A stretch of DNA of 55,037 nt from an uncultured Prevotella sp. (GTDB taxonomy: Bacteria; Bacteroidota; Bacteroidia; Bacteroidales; Bacteroidaceae), in contig CAKQPF010000019.1 of NCBI GenBank assembly GCA_934256705.1, forward strand, positions 1 through 55,037, written 5' to 3'. The position numbers and the translations under genes are program-made. A model generated the notes under the pieces. It was given only the letters and a program-made list of their open reading frames with translations. It was not told where the DNA came from and made no database searches. Position 1 is the first letter of the stretch; each line of letters starts with the position of its first letter. Shown piece by piece: positions 25,103-33,756 of the stretch.

Positions 25103-27085
25103 ATGAGCGTATTAGAAGCTTTAAAGAACAATGGCTTTGAGACCATTGACTATGTAGTCTTTATTGCCTACATTGTACTTCTTGTAGGTTTGGGAATGTT
25201 CCTCAGCCGTAGCAAGAAGGGAGAAGAGAAATCTTCCACAGACTACTTCCTCGCCGGCAACACATTGACCTGGTGGGCAGTAGGTGCATCCCTCATCGCT
25301 GCAAATATCTCAGCTGAGCAGTTTATCGGTATGTCCGGTTCTGCTTTCGCGTCTGGTATCGCACAGGCAGCTTACGAACTTATGGCAGCCGCTACTCTGA
25401 TTGTAGTTGGTAAGTTCCTTCTTCCATTGATGATTGAGAAGAAGATCTTCACTATTCCGCAGTTCCTTCGTGAGCGTTACAACTGGGGTGTAGGACTCGC
25501 TTTCTCTCTCCTTTGGCTTTTCCTCTATGTATTCGTGAACCTTACCTCCGTATCTTGGCTCGGTGCTCTCGCTATCCAGCAGATTCTCGGTCTCCCTACT
25601 GACATGATCATCAATGTAGGCGGCATCGAGATTGACCAGGTTCGTATGGTAATCATCCTCACTCTTTTCGTCATTGCAGGTGTTTATTCCATCTATGGCG
25701 GTCTCGCTTCTGTGGCTTGGACCGACGTTATGCAGGTGACATTCCTCGTAGGTGGCGGTCTTATCACTGCTTATGCCGCTCTCTCCGTAATCGGTCACGA
25801 GGTATGGGGCTGCGGTGCTATCGAGGCATTGGGCAATATATTTGACTGGTGCGTCAACCAGCCTGGCGACAAGCACTTCAATCTTGTCGTAACCCGTCAG
25901 GAAGATCTTTATCCAGTAGTCAACGGTGTGGTAGAAAATGGCGTTGTGGTTCAGAAGGAAGACCCATTCTTCACCAACCCTGGTATCGTTCTTATCTTCG
26001 GTGCTCTCTGGCTTACAAACCTCGGTTACTGGGGCTTCAACCAGTACATCATCCAGAAGGGTCTTGCTGCCAAGTCTCTCTCTGAGGCTAAGAAGGGTAT
26101 GATCTTCGCTGCTTTCCTCAAGATACTCATCCCATTCATCGTTTGTATCCCTGGTGTTTGCGCATTCTATATCATGAATGGCGACGGCGCTGCTCTCGAA
26201 TCTCTCCGTCATACTCTTGCCGGTGGCATCGAGCGCTCTGATGACGCTTACCCATTCCTTATCCGTAACTTCACCCCTACATTCGTCAAGGGTCTCTCTT
26301 TCGCTGCTCTCGCAGCCGCTGTAATCTCTTCTCTCGCTTCAATGTTCAACTCTACTTCCACTCTCTTCACGATGGACATCTACAAGCAGTTCATCAACAA
26401 GACTGCAAGTGAGAGACGTCTCGTTACTGTAGGTCGTTTGACTTCCGTTGCTGCTCTGCTCATCGCCCTCTTCGCTGTTTATCCATTGATGGGCGGTATC
26501 GACCAGGCATTCCAGTTCATCCAGGAATACTCTTCATTCGTATATCCAGGCGTAGTGGTTATCTTCGGTCTCGGTCTCCTCTGGAAGCGCGCTTCCGGCA
26601 CCGCAGCTGTTGTTGCCGCTATCGGTACATTCGCTTTCTCTATCCTCTTCAAGTTTACAATGCCTGATGTTCCATTCCTTGTTCGTTCAGGTTATGTGTT
26701 CATCGTACTCGTAATTCTCTTCGTAGGAATCTCATTGAGAAGCGGCAAGGCTGAGCCTGCTGACCCACTTTCTGACACCACTATCAAGAAGCAGCTCTTC
26801 TGGAGTACAGTGATGTATGCAGTATGCGCATTGTCAGTAGTGTTCCTCGTGCTCTCTTACTTCAATACGACTCTCGCAGTCCATGGCGTTGCAGGTGCGA
26901 TGGTATTCATGGCAGCGATGACCGCCACTATCGGTTTCTATCTCCGTTCCAATGCTCTTGACAAGGTGCAGGATCCTAAGCGCGTAGCTATCGACCTCAA
27001 CATCTTCAAGACTGACCGTGCTTTCAATATCGGTGCGTGCGGAGTTATCGTGATTCTCGCTATTCTCTATATTGCCCTCTGGTAA
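25103..27085 (+). CDS. Sodium:sugar symporter (SSS/SLC5 family), probably for L-arabinose
   Basis: A 660-residue inner-membrane transporter with about 14-15 helices. The first helix is YVVFIAYIVLLVGLGMFLS, followed by the typical DYFLAGNTLTWWAVGASLIA and NISAEQFIGMSGSAF, and WTDVMQVTFLVGGG. The N-terminal part contains the sodium-site region of the family. Its place between a mutarotase and the arabinose regulator suggests that it imports L-arabinose (named AraP in Bacteroides, from memory). The substrate is inferred from context only. Confidence 0.85.
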   Translation: MSVLEALKNNGFETIDYVVFIAYIVLLVGLGMFLSRSKKGEEKSSTDYFLAGNTLTWWAVGASLIAANISAEQFIGMSGSAFASGIAQAAYELMAAATLIVVGKFLLPLMIEKKIFTIPQFLRERYNWGVGLAFSLLWLFLYVFVNLTSVSWLGALAIQQILGLPTDMIINVGGIEIDQVRMVIILTLFVIAGVYSIYGGLASVAWTDVMQVTFLVGGGLITAYAALSVIGHEVWGCGAIEALGNIFDWCVNQPGDKHFNLVVTRQEDLYPVVNGVVENGVVVQKEDPFFTNPGIVLIFGALWLTNLGYWGFNQYIIQKGLAAKSLSEAKKGMIFAAFLKILIPFIVCIPGVCAFYIMNGDGAALESLRHTLAGGIERSDDAYPFLIRNFTPTFVKGLSFAALAAAVISSLASMFNSTSTLFTMDIYKQFINKTASERRLVTVGRLTSVAALLIALFAVYPLMGGIDQAFQFIQEYSSFVYPGVVVIFGLGLLWKRASGTAAVVAAIGTFAFSILFKFTMPDVPFLVRSGYVFIVLVILFVGISLRSGKAEPADPLSDTTIKKQLFWSTVMYAVCALSVVFLVLSYFNTTLAVHGVAGAMVFMAAMTATIGFYLRSNALDKVQDPKRVAIDLNIFKTDRAFNIGACGVIVILAILYIALW

Positions 27086-27117
27086 TCCGGGAATACAATA
27101 ATATTCCACAATGAAGG

Positions 27118-27159
27118 GATGGAAAGTGGCGACTGTTCGCCAGACCGTCACTTTCCATC
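27118..27159 (+). terminator. Terminator after the symporter gene
   Basis: GATGGAAAGTG (27118-27128) pairs perfectly with CACTTTCCATC (27149-27159), with GGCGA/TCGCC inside. It separates the symporter from the regulator gene. Confidence 0.65.
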
Positions 27160-27376
27160 TCAACATTGATTTTCTGAAGAAAACAAAATGGTTTCCACCT
27201 TATTAATATATAAGTGGTTACTGTATTGGACTAAATAACTGAAAATCTACGTCAAATCGGGACTTGTAATAATTCCCGCACTTAAAAATACAATCGCCCG
27301 GTCGGTAAAGTCGTGAGACTGCGAGCGATTAAAATGCTTTCTTAAACAATAACACACATAAGGGTAGCGAAAGAAT

Positions 27377-28057
27377 ATGACGCAATACTATGACAATATC
27401 GAGCCGATTTTAGTTTCTGTTGACTGTATAGTCTTCGGTTTTGATGAAGGAAAACTCAAACTTCTCATCGGCAAAAGAAAATTAGACCCGGGAATGGGCC
27501 AGTGGTCGCTTTACGGTGGCTTCGTAAGACCTAACGAGAGTCTGCACGAAGCAGCGGAGCGTACGCTGAATGAACTTACTGGTCTTGACAATATGTACCT
27601 GACACAGGTCGGCACATACGGCGAGATCGACCGTGACCCAGGCGAAAGGGTCATCTCTGTGGCTTACTGCGCACTCATCAATGTCAGCGATTACAGTGAG
27701 GCACGACAGAAAGAATATGGAGTGGAGTGGGTGAATGTGGACACACTTCCAGAGCTTTACTCCGACCATGGCAAGATGGTGAATGATGCTTTAGCCAAGC
27801 TTCGTCGCCACATCTCCAATGAACCTCTTTGCTTCAATCTGCTTCCTGAGCTGTTCACTCTTACTCAGTTGCAGATGTTGTATGAAGCTATCTTAGGCGA
27901 AGAAATTGACAAACGTAATTTCCGCAAGCGTATCAAGGGAGTACCAAGCATACAGAAAACGGAATTTATCGACAAGAATACAAGCAAGCGAGGCGCCTTC
28001 CTCTATCGTTTCAGCGAGAGCGGATTTATCAAGGACGCCAAGTTTGTACTGAAATAA
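27377..28057 (+). CDS. araR: Nudix-domain transcription regulator of arabinose use (AraR/NrtR type)
   Basis: A 226-residue regulator: a Nudix domain (about 8-140) and a C-terminal winged helix (about 150-220, LFTLTQLQMLYEAILGE, then the basic FRKRIKG). The Nudix box is present as G48-x5-E54, but the catalytic R-E-x-x-E-E part reads R62-T-L-N-E-L, so two glutamates are lost. That fits a sugar-sensing, non-hydrolysing domain. Family knowledge: the AraR of Bacteroides thetaiotaomicron is a Nudix-type repressor released by L-arabinose. It lies between the symporter and araD, as expected for that regulator. No operator could be recognised with confidence. Confidence 0.85.
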   Translation: MTQYYDNIEPILVSVDCIVFGFDEGKLKLLIGKRKLDPGMGQWSLYGGFVRPNESLHEAAERTLNELTGLDNMYLTQVGTYGEIDRDPGERVISVAYCALINVSDYSEARQKEYGVEWVNVDTLPELYSDHGKMVNDALAKLRRHISNEPLCFNLLPELFTLTQLQMLYEAILGEEIDKRNFRKRIKGVPSIQKTEFIDKNTSKRGAFLYRFSESGFIKDAKFVLK

Positions 28058-28147
28058 GTGGACTCTTGCTGAATAAAAGCTTAGCCACTGTGCCAATGGT
28101 TTCTACCGTTGGAATCAACATAACTACAATACACAAAACAACCAACT

Positions 28148-28858
28148 ATGTTAGAAGAACTTAAGCAGAAAGTATTCAAGGCAAACCTTGACCTCGTAAA
28201 GCAAGGACTAGTTATCTTCACCTGGGGCAATGTCTCAGGAATCGACCGTGAAAAGGGTCTCGTTGTCATCAAGCCTTCTGGCGTCAGCTATGATGAGATG
28301 AAGGCGGAAGACATGGTAGTCGTGGATTTGCAGTCAGGCAAGGTGGTGGAAGGCGACCTTAACCCTTCAAGCGATACTCCTACTCACCTCGTGCTCTACA
28401 GATCTTTCCCTAACATTCAGGGTGTGGTGCACACTCATTCCACCTATGCCACTGCATTTGCACAGGCTGGCAAGGATATTCCGAATATCGGAACCACTCA
28501 TGCAGACTACTTCTACAAGGACATTCCTTGCACGAGAGATATGAATGAGGAAGAGGTAAAAGGACACTACGAACTGGAGACAGGTAACGTGATCGTAGAT
28601 GAAATCCTGAATATCAGAAAGATAAATCCTGATCATACTCCTGCTGTTCTCGTCAAAAATCATGGTCCTTTCTCATGGGGCACATCGCCAGACAATGCTG
28701 TCTATAATGCGAAAGTTATGGAACAGTGTGCCAAAATGGCATTCGTTGCACTCAGCGTCAACCCTGACCTGACAATGAATCCATTGCTCGTGGAGAAGCA
28801 TTATATGCGTAAGCATGGTCCAAACGCATATTACGGACAGAAAGGACAGAAGCATTAA
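28148..28858 (+). CDS. araD: L-ribulose-5-phosphate 4-epimerase
   Basis: A 236-residue class II aldolase-fold enzyme that converts L-ribulose 5-phosphate to D-xylulose 5-phosphate, the last step of the arabinose pathway. The zinc-binding histidines are seen in VVHTHSTYATAFAQ and near NHGPFSWG, and the phosphate region is GNVSGIDR and KPSGVSYDEM. The length is normal. It is the first enzyme gene after araR, 90 bases downstream, and starts a run of six genes in one direction. Confidence 0.95.
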   Translation: MLEELKQKVFKANLDLVKQGLVIFTWGNVSGIDREKGLVVIKPSGVSYDEMKAEDMVVVDLQSGKVVEGDLNPSSDTPTHLVLYRSFPNIQGVVHTHSTYATAFAQAGKDIPNIGTTHADYFYKDIPCTRDMNEEEVKGHYELETGNVIVDEILNIRKINPDHTPAVLVKNHGPFSWGTSPDNAVYNAKVMEQCAKMAFVALSVNPDLTMNPLLVEKHYMRKHGPNAYYGQKGQKH

Positions 28859-28901
28859 GCGGATTATCACCGTGAGATTGTCTCATGCCTGGTTCGCTTA
28901 A
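28855..28901 (+). other. Stem-loop between araD and araA
   Basis: TTAAGCG (28855-28861) pairs with CGCTTAA (28895-28901), and inside GTGAGA pairs with TCTCAT. No T-run follows. In the middle of the operon, it may set the relative amount of the araD and araA messages. Confidence 0.45.
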
Positions 28902-28945
28902 TCTCTGATTAAAATATAATTACTACAAATATAATTACTATAACT

Positions 28946-30487
28946 ATGATTGAAGCATTCAAAGAATTGGAAGTGTGGTTCGTCACTGGAGCACAACTTC
29001 TCTACGGAGGTGAAACCGTAAAAATCGTTGACGGTCACTCACAGGAAATGGTTGCAGGACTTAATGAGTCTGGCATCATTCCTATAAAGGTAGTCTATAA
29101 AGGCACTGCAAACTCTTCTTCTGAAGTGGAAGCCGTGATGAAGGCTGCTAATAATGACAACAAGTGTGTGGGTATCATCACATGGATGCACACATTCTCA
29201 CCTGCTAAGATGTGGATTAAGGGACTTCAGGCTCTCCAGAAGCCTTTGCTCCATTTCCATACTCAGTATAATGCCGAGATTCCTTGGGACAGCATTGACA
29301 TGGACTTCATGAACCTCAACCAGTCTGCACACGGAGACATCGAGTTCGGACATATCTGCTCTCGTATGCGTGTGCCACGTAAGGTGGTTGTAGGCTACTG
29401 GAAGAGCGAAGAGGCTCAGCGCCAGATTGCTGTATGGGCACGCGTTGCTGCTGCTGTAGCTGACTCCCATAATGTACGTTGTCTTATGTTCGGTATGAAC
29501 ATGAACAATGTTGCAGTTACCGATGGAGACCGTGTTGAGTTTGAGCAGCGTCTCGGCTATCACGTCGATTACTATCCTGTTTCCTCCCTTATGGACTACT
29601 ATAAGAAAGTGACAGACGCAGAAGCTGATGCTCTCGTAGAGGAATACAAGAAGGAATACACCATCAAGATAGATGAGTCTGGTGAGGAAGTATATTGGGA
29701 AAAGGTAAAGAATGCTGCCAAGGCTGAAATAGCTCTCCGCAGAGTGTTGAAGGATGAGGGCGCAACAGCATTCACTACAAACTTCGATGACCTCGGTGAT
29801 GCTGACATCAACGACCCTAATTTCGTTGGTTTCGACCAGATACCTGGACTTGCTTCCCAGCGTCTCATGGCTGAAGGTTACGGCTTTGGTGCTGAAGGAG
29901 ACTGGAAGACTGCTTGTCTCTACCGTTCCCTCTGGGTAATGAACCAGGGTATGGAGAAGGGATGTTCTTTCCTTGAGGATTACACACTCAACTTCTCTTC
30001 TGAGGGAACATCATCTCTTCAGAGCCACATGCTTGAGGTTTGTCCTCTCGTAGCTGTTGACAAGCCTACACTTGAGGTACATTTCCTCGGCATCGGAATC
30101 CGCAAACAGCAGACTGCCCGCCTCGTGTTCACCAGCAAGACCGGTGCAGGATGCAAGGCTACTATCGTAGATCTCGGCAACCGCTTCCGTCTTATCACAA
30201 GCGATGTGGAGTGCATCAAGCCAAAGCCAATGCCTCATCTCCCTGTTGCTTCCGCTCTCTGGATTCCTCAGCCTTCATTCGAAGTAGGTGCTGGAGCATG
30301 GATCCTCGCTGGTGGTACACACCACAGTGCGTTCTCTTATGACATTACTGCAGAGTATTGGGAGGACTTCGCTGAGATGACTGGCATAGAGTTCGTGGGT
30401 ATTAACAAGGAGACCACGATCTCTAACTTCAAGCAGCAGCTCCGCAACAATGAGGTGTATTATATGCTTAACAAGGCTTTGAAATAA
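28946..30487 (+). CDS. araA: L-arabinose isomerase
   Basis: A 513-residue manganese-dependent enzyme that turns L-arabinose into L-ribulose. It opens with EVWFVTGAQLLYGGETV, a family signature. Other recognisable parts are HTFSPAKMWIKGLQALQKPL, LHFHTQYN, NLNQSAHGDIEFGHICSRM, the metal-site EGYGFGAEGDWKTA and LGTHHSAFSY-like AGGTHHSAFSYD. The length is normal for the family. It is followed by the kinase gene after 15 bases, so the two are surely co-transcribed. Confidence 0.96.
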   Translation: MIEAFKELEVWFVTGAQLLYGGETVKIVDGHSQEMVAGLNESGIIPIKVVYKGTANSSSEVEAVMKAANNDNKCVGIITWMHTFSPAKMWIKGLQALQKPLLHFHTQYNAEIPWDSIDMDFMNLNQSAHGDIEFGHICSRMRVPRKVVVGYWKSEEAQRQIAVWARVAAAVADSHNVRCLMFGMNMNNVAVTDGDRVEFEQRLGYHVDYYPVSSLMDYYKKVTDAEADALVEEYKKEYTIKIDESGEEVYWEKVKNAAKAEIALRRVLKDEGATAFTTNFDDLGDADINDPNFVGFDQIPGLASQRLMAEGYGFGAEGDWKTACLYRSLWVMNQGMEKGCSFLEDYTLNFSSEGTSSLQSHMLEVCPLVAVDKPTLEVHFLGIGIRKQQTARLVFTSKTGAGCKATIVDLGNRFRLITSDVECIKPKPMPHLPVASALWIPQPSFEVGAGAWILAGGTHHSAFSYDITAEYWEDFAEMTGIEFVGINKETTISNFKQQLRNNEVYYMLNKALK

Positions 30488-30502
30488 CAAATATCTCGTA
30501 CA

Positions 30503-32095
30503 ATGACAGCTAAACAAACCATAGAACAGGGCAAAGCCATACTCGGTATCGAGTTTGGCTCTACCCGTATAAAGGCTGTTCTCATCGATCAGGAGAACAA
30601 GCCGATAGCTCAGGGAAGCCACGAATGGGAAAACCAGTTGGTGGGAAATCTCTGGACATATAGCATTGATGCTATCTGGACCGGATTGCAGGACTGCTAT
30701 GCTGACCTCCGAAAGGACGTGAAGGCTCAGTATAACTGTGAAATCGAAAACCTTGCAGCCATCGGTATCAGTGCAATGATGCACGGATATATGGCTTTCA
30801 ATGCCAAAGGTGACATTCTCGTGCCATTCCGCACTTGGAGAAACACCAACACTGCCAAGGCTGCTGCTGAATTGTCAGAGCTCTTTGTCTATAATATTCC
30901 TCTCAGATGGAGTATCTCTCATCTCTATCAGGCCATCCTCAATGGTGAAGACCATGTAAAGGATATTACCTTCCAGACTACTTTGGCTGGTTACATCCAC
31001 TGGCAGTTGACCGGTGAAAAGGTTCTCGGAGTAGGCGATGCTTCCGGCATGATGCCTATTGATCCTGAGACTAAGGATTATAATGCCGAAATGGTCAGCA
31101 AGTTTAATGCCCTCATTTCTTCCAAGGGATTCAACTGGACCTTGCTCGACATCTTCCCTAAGGTGCTCAATGCCGGTGAGGATGCTGGCAGATTGACGGA
31201 GGAAGGTGCTAAGAGACTTGACGTTTCCGGTCATCTGAAGGCTGGCGTTCCTCTCTGTCCTCCTGAAGGCGATGCTGGAACTGGTATGGTTGCCACCAAT
31301 GCAGTCAAGCAGCGCACTGGTAATGTCTCTGCCGGCACATCTTCTTTCTCTATGATTGTGTTGGAGAAAGACCTCACTAAGCCTTATGAGATGATTGATA
31401 TGGTTACCACTCCTGACGGTTCTCTCGTGGCAATGGTTCACTGCAACAACTGCACAAGCGACCTTAATGCCTGGGTAAACCTCTTTAAGGAATATCAGCA
31501 ACTCCTTGGCGTTCCGGTAGATATGAACGAAGTGTTCGGCAAACTCTATAACCATGCGCTTGAAGGTGATGCTGATTGCGGTGGACTTATTTCATATAAC
31601 TACATCTCCGGCGAACCTGTCACAGGATTGGCAGAAGGTCGTCCGATGTTTGTTCGCTCGGCAAATGATAAGTTCAACCTTGCAAACTTCATGCGTTCCC
31701 ATCTCTACGCCTCTGTAGGTGTGCTCAAGATTGGTAACGATATCCTCTTCAATGAGGAGCATGTGAAGGTGGATCGCATCACCGGACATGGTGGATTGTT
31801 CAAGACAAAGGGCGTTGGACAGCGTGTTCTCGCTGCAGCCATCAATTCGCCAATATCCGTTATGGAGACAGCTGGTGAAGGTGGAGCTTGGGGTATCGCT
31901 CTTCTTGCTTCTTATCTTGTCAACCATGAAGGCAATGAAGCACTTGCAGACTTCCTTGACAACCATGTCTTTGCAGGCAATACCGGCGTAGAAATCGCTC
32001 CTACTGCTGAGGATGTTGCAGGTTTTAATATTTATATTGAAAACTACAAGCGTGGTCTCGCTATCGAAAAGGCGGCTGTAGAAAACAAGAACTAA
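30503..32095 (+). CDS. L-ribulokinase, FGGY family
   Basis: A 530-residue FGGY sugar kinase that phosphorylates L-ribulose. The N-terminal nucleotide-binding segment is ILGIEFGSTRIKAVLID, the second phosphate segment is GNVSAGTSSFSMIV, and the family C-terminal region is ITGHGGLFKTKGVGQRVLAAA. By position between araA and abfA it is the ribulokinase of the pathway. From memory it corresponds to the ribulokinase of the B. thetaiotaomicron cluster, which differs from E. coli AraB, so I give no araB symbol. Confidence 0.9.
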   Translation: MTAKQTIEQGKAILGIEFGSTRIKAVLIDQENKPIAQGSHEWENQLVGNLWTYSIDAIWTGLQDCYADLRKDVKAQYNCEIENLAAIGISAMMHGYMAFNAKGDILVPFRTWRNTNTAKAAAELSELFVYNIPLRWSISHLYQAILNGEDHVKDITFQTTLAGYIHWQLTGEKVLGVGDASGMMPIDPETKDYNAEMVSKFNALISSKGFNWTLLDIFPKVLNAGEDAGRLTEEGAKRLDVSGHLKAGVPLCPPEGDAGTGMVATNAVKQRTGNVSAGTSSFSMIVLEKDLTKPYEMIDMVTTPDGSLVAMVHCNNCTSDLNAWVNLFKEYQQLLGVPVDMNEVFGKLYNHALEGDADCGGLISYNYISGEPVTGLAEGRPMFVRSANDKFNLANFMRSHLYASVGVLKIGNDILFNEEHVKVDRITGHGGLFKTKGVGQRVLAAAINSPISVMETAGEGGAWGIALLASYLVNHEGNEALADFLDNHVFAGNTGVEIAPTAEDVAGFNIYIENYKRGLAIEKAAVENKN

Positions 32096-32113
32096 TCGCC
32101 CTTCTCCTATATA

Positions 32114-33667
32114 ATGAAGAAAATACTGACAACAATAACCATCGCTGCGATGTCTCTTGCCGTTTCGGCTCAGACCTCATCGCTTACCATTCATGCAGAT
32201 AAAGGTTCGCAGAAAATTCATAAAGAGATTTATGGACAGTTTGCTGAGCACCTCGGTTCTTGCATCTATGGCGGACTTTGGGTGGGCGAAAACTCAAACA
32301 TACCTAATATCAAAGGCTACCGCAAGGATGTCTTTGAGGCTCTGAAGGCACTTCAGATTCCTGTTCTTCGCTGGCCTGGTGGCTGTTTTGCAGATGAATA
32401 TCACTGGATGGACGGCATTGGACCTAAGGAACAGCGCCCTAAGATGCAGAACAACAACTGGGGAGGTACCATCGAAGACAACTCTTTTGGTACGCATGAG
32501 TTCCTTGACCTCTGTGAGATGCTTGGCTGTGAGCCTTACATCAGTGGTAATGTTGGTAGTGGAACTGTAGAAGAACTCGCCAAATGGGTCGAGTATATGA
32601 CTTCTGACGGTGAGACTCCAATGGCTAAACTGCGTCGTCAGAACGGACGTGAGAAATCATGGAATGTCAAGTTCCTTGGCGTAGGAAACGAGAGTTGGGG
32701 TTGCGGTGGTTCAATGCGCCCTGAGTATTACGCTGACCTATATCGCAGATACTCTACGTATTGCCGCAATTATGACGGTCATAACCTCTATAAGATTGCC
32801 TCCGGTGCGAGTGATTACGATTATAATTGGACTAAAGTGCTGATGAATAACGTAGGACATCGTATGAATGGTCTGTCCCTTCACTACTATACCGTAACAG
32901 GATGGAGTGGAAGTAAGGGTTCAGCACTCAAGTTTAATAATGATGATTATTACTGGACAATGGGCAAATGCCTTGAGATTGAGGACGTAATCAATAAGCA
33001 TTGTGCCATCATGGACAAGAAAGATCCTAAGAAGCAGATTGGACTTCTCGTCGATGAATGGGGCACTTGGTGGGATGAAGAACCTGGTACTATTTCAGGA
33101 CATCTCTACCAGCAGAACTCCATGCGTGATGCTTTCGTGGCTGCTCTCTCTCTCAATGTGTTCCATCGTCATACTGACCGCATCCGTATGGCTAACATTG
33201 CGCAGGTGGTGAATGTGCTTCAGTCAATGATTCTTACTGACACCAAAGGCGCTGGACACATGGTATTGACTCCTACTTACCATGTTTTCAATATGTATAA
33301 GGACTTCCAGGAGGCTACTTATCTGCCGATGGATGTCAAGACTGACTCGATGGATGTACGCGACAATCGTCGTATTCCTTTGCTTTCTTCCAGTGCGGCA
33401 CGCAAGGCTGACGGCACTATCGTTGTGTCTCTTGCCAACGTAAGCCTCGACAAAGAGCAGAAAGTTGAGCTTTCTCTCGAAGGTATTGCTGCTAAGCCAA
33501 AGAGCGTCAGCGGTCAAATTCTTTCATGTAAGGCAATAACAGACTATAATGACTTCGAGCATCCAGACCGTGTCGTGCCTGCTGAGTTCAAGGGAGCTAA
33601 GCTTTCTAAGCAGACTGTCACCGTCAAGGTGCCTGCGAAATCCATTGCAGTAATTAGAATTAAATAA
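32114..33667 (+). CDS. abfA: GH51 alpha-L-arabinofuranosidase, secreted
   Basis: A 517-residue glycosidase that removes terminal L-arabinose from arabinan or arabinoxylan. A signal peptide (MKKILTTITIAAMSLAVSAQ) sends it to the periplasm. The catalytic acid/base is E193 in GVGNESWGCGG, and the nucleophile is E315 in LLVDEWGTWW, the pair expected for GH51 retaining enzymes. Placement directly in the arabinose operon, 18 bases after the kinase gene, shows that sugar release and breakdown are controlled together. Confidence 0.95.
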   Translation: MKKILTTITIAAMSLAVSAQTSSLTIHADKGSQKIHKEIYGQFAEHLGSCIYGGLWVGENSNIPNIKGYRKDVFEALKALQIPVLRWPGGCFADEYHWMDGIGPKEQRPKMQNNNWGGTIEDNSFGTHEFLDLCEMLGCEPYISGNVGSGTVEELAKWVEYMTSDGETPMAKLRRQNGREKSWNVKFLGVGNESWGCGGSMRPEYYADLYRRYSTYCRNYDGHNLYKIASGASDYDYNWTKVLMNNVGHRMNGLSLHYYTVTGWSGSKGSALKFNNDDYYWTMGKCLEIEDVINKHCAIMDKKDPKKQIGLLVDEWGTWWDEEPGTISGHLYQQNSMRDAFVAALSLNVFHRHTDRIRMANIAQVVNVLQSMILTDTKGAGHMVLTPTYHVFNMYKDFQEATYLPMDVKTDSMDVRDNRRIPLLSSSAARKADGTIVVSLANVSLDKEQKVELSLEGIAAKPKSVSGQILSCKAITDYNDFEHPDRVVPAEFKGAKLSKQTVTVKVPAKSIAVIRIK

Positions 33668-33680
33668 CAAAATATCAATC

Positions 33681-33725
33681 AAGTAGGTGTTCAAAATATT
33701 ATGAAATAGTTTTGAATACCTACTT
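33681..33725. repeat. Inverted repeat AAGTAGGT element, copy 1, between abfA and transketolase
   Basis: AAGTAGGTGTTCAAAA and its near-complement (15 of 16) close a 13-base loop. A larger relative with AAGTAGGTAATCA arms is at 41029-41101 before glnS. Inside the operon it could lower expression of the downstream genes. Confidence 0.7.
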
Positions 33726-33756
33726 ATCAATTTTATCTAAAAATAAAACACATCTT

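Noticed and set aside
27290..27332. An imperfect AATCGC/GCGATT stem upstream of araR, considered as a riboswitch
   Set aside because: The stem is six base pairs with a poorly paired interior and matches no riboswitch I know; not enough to call.
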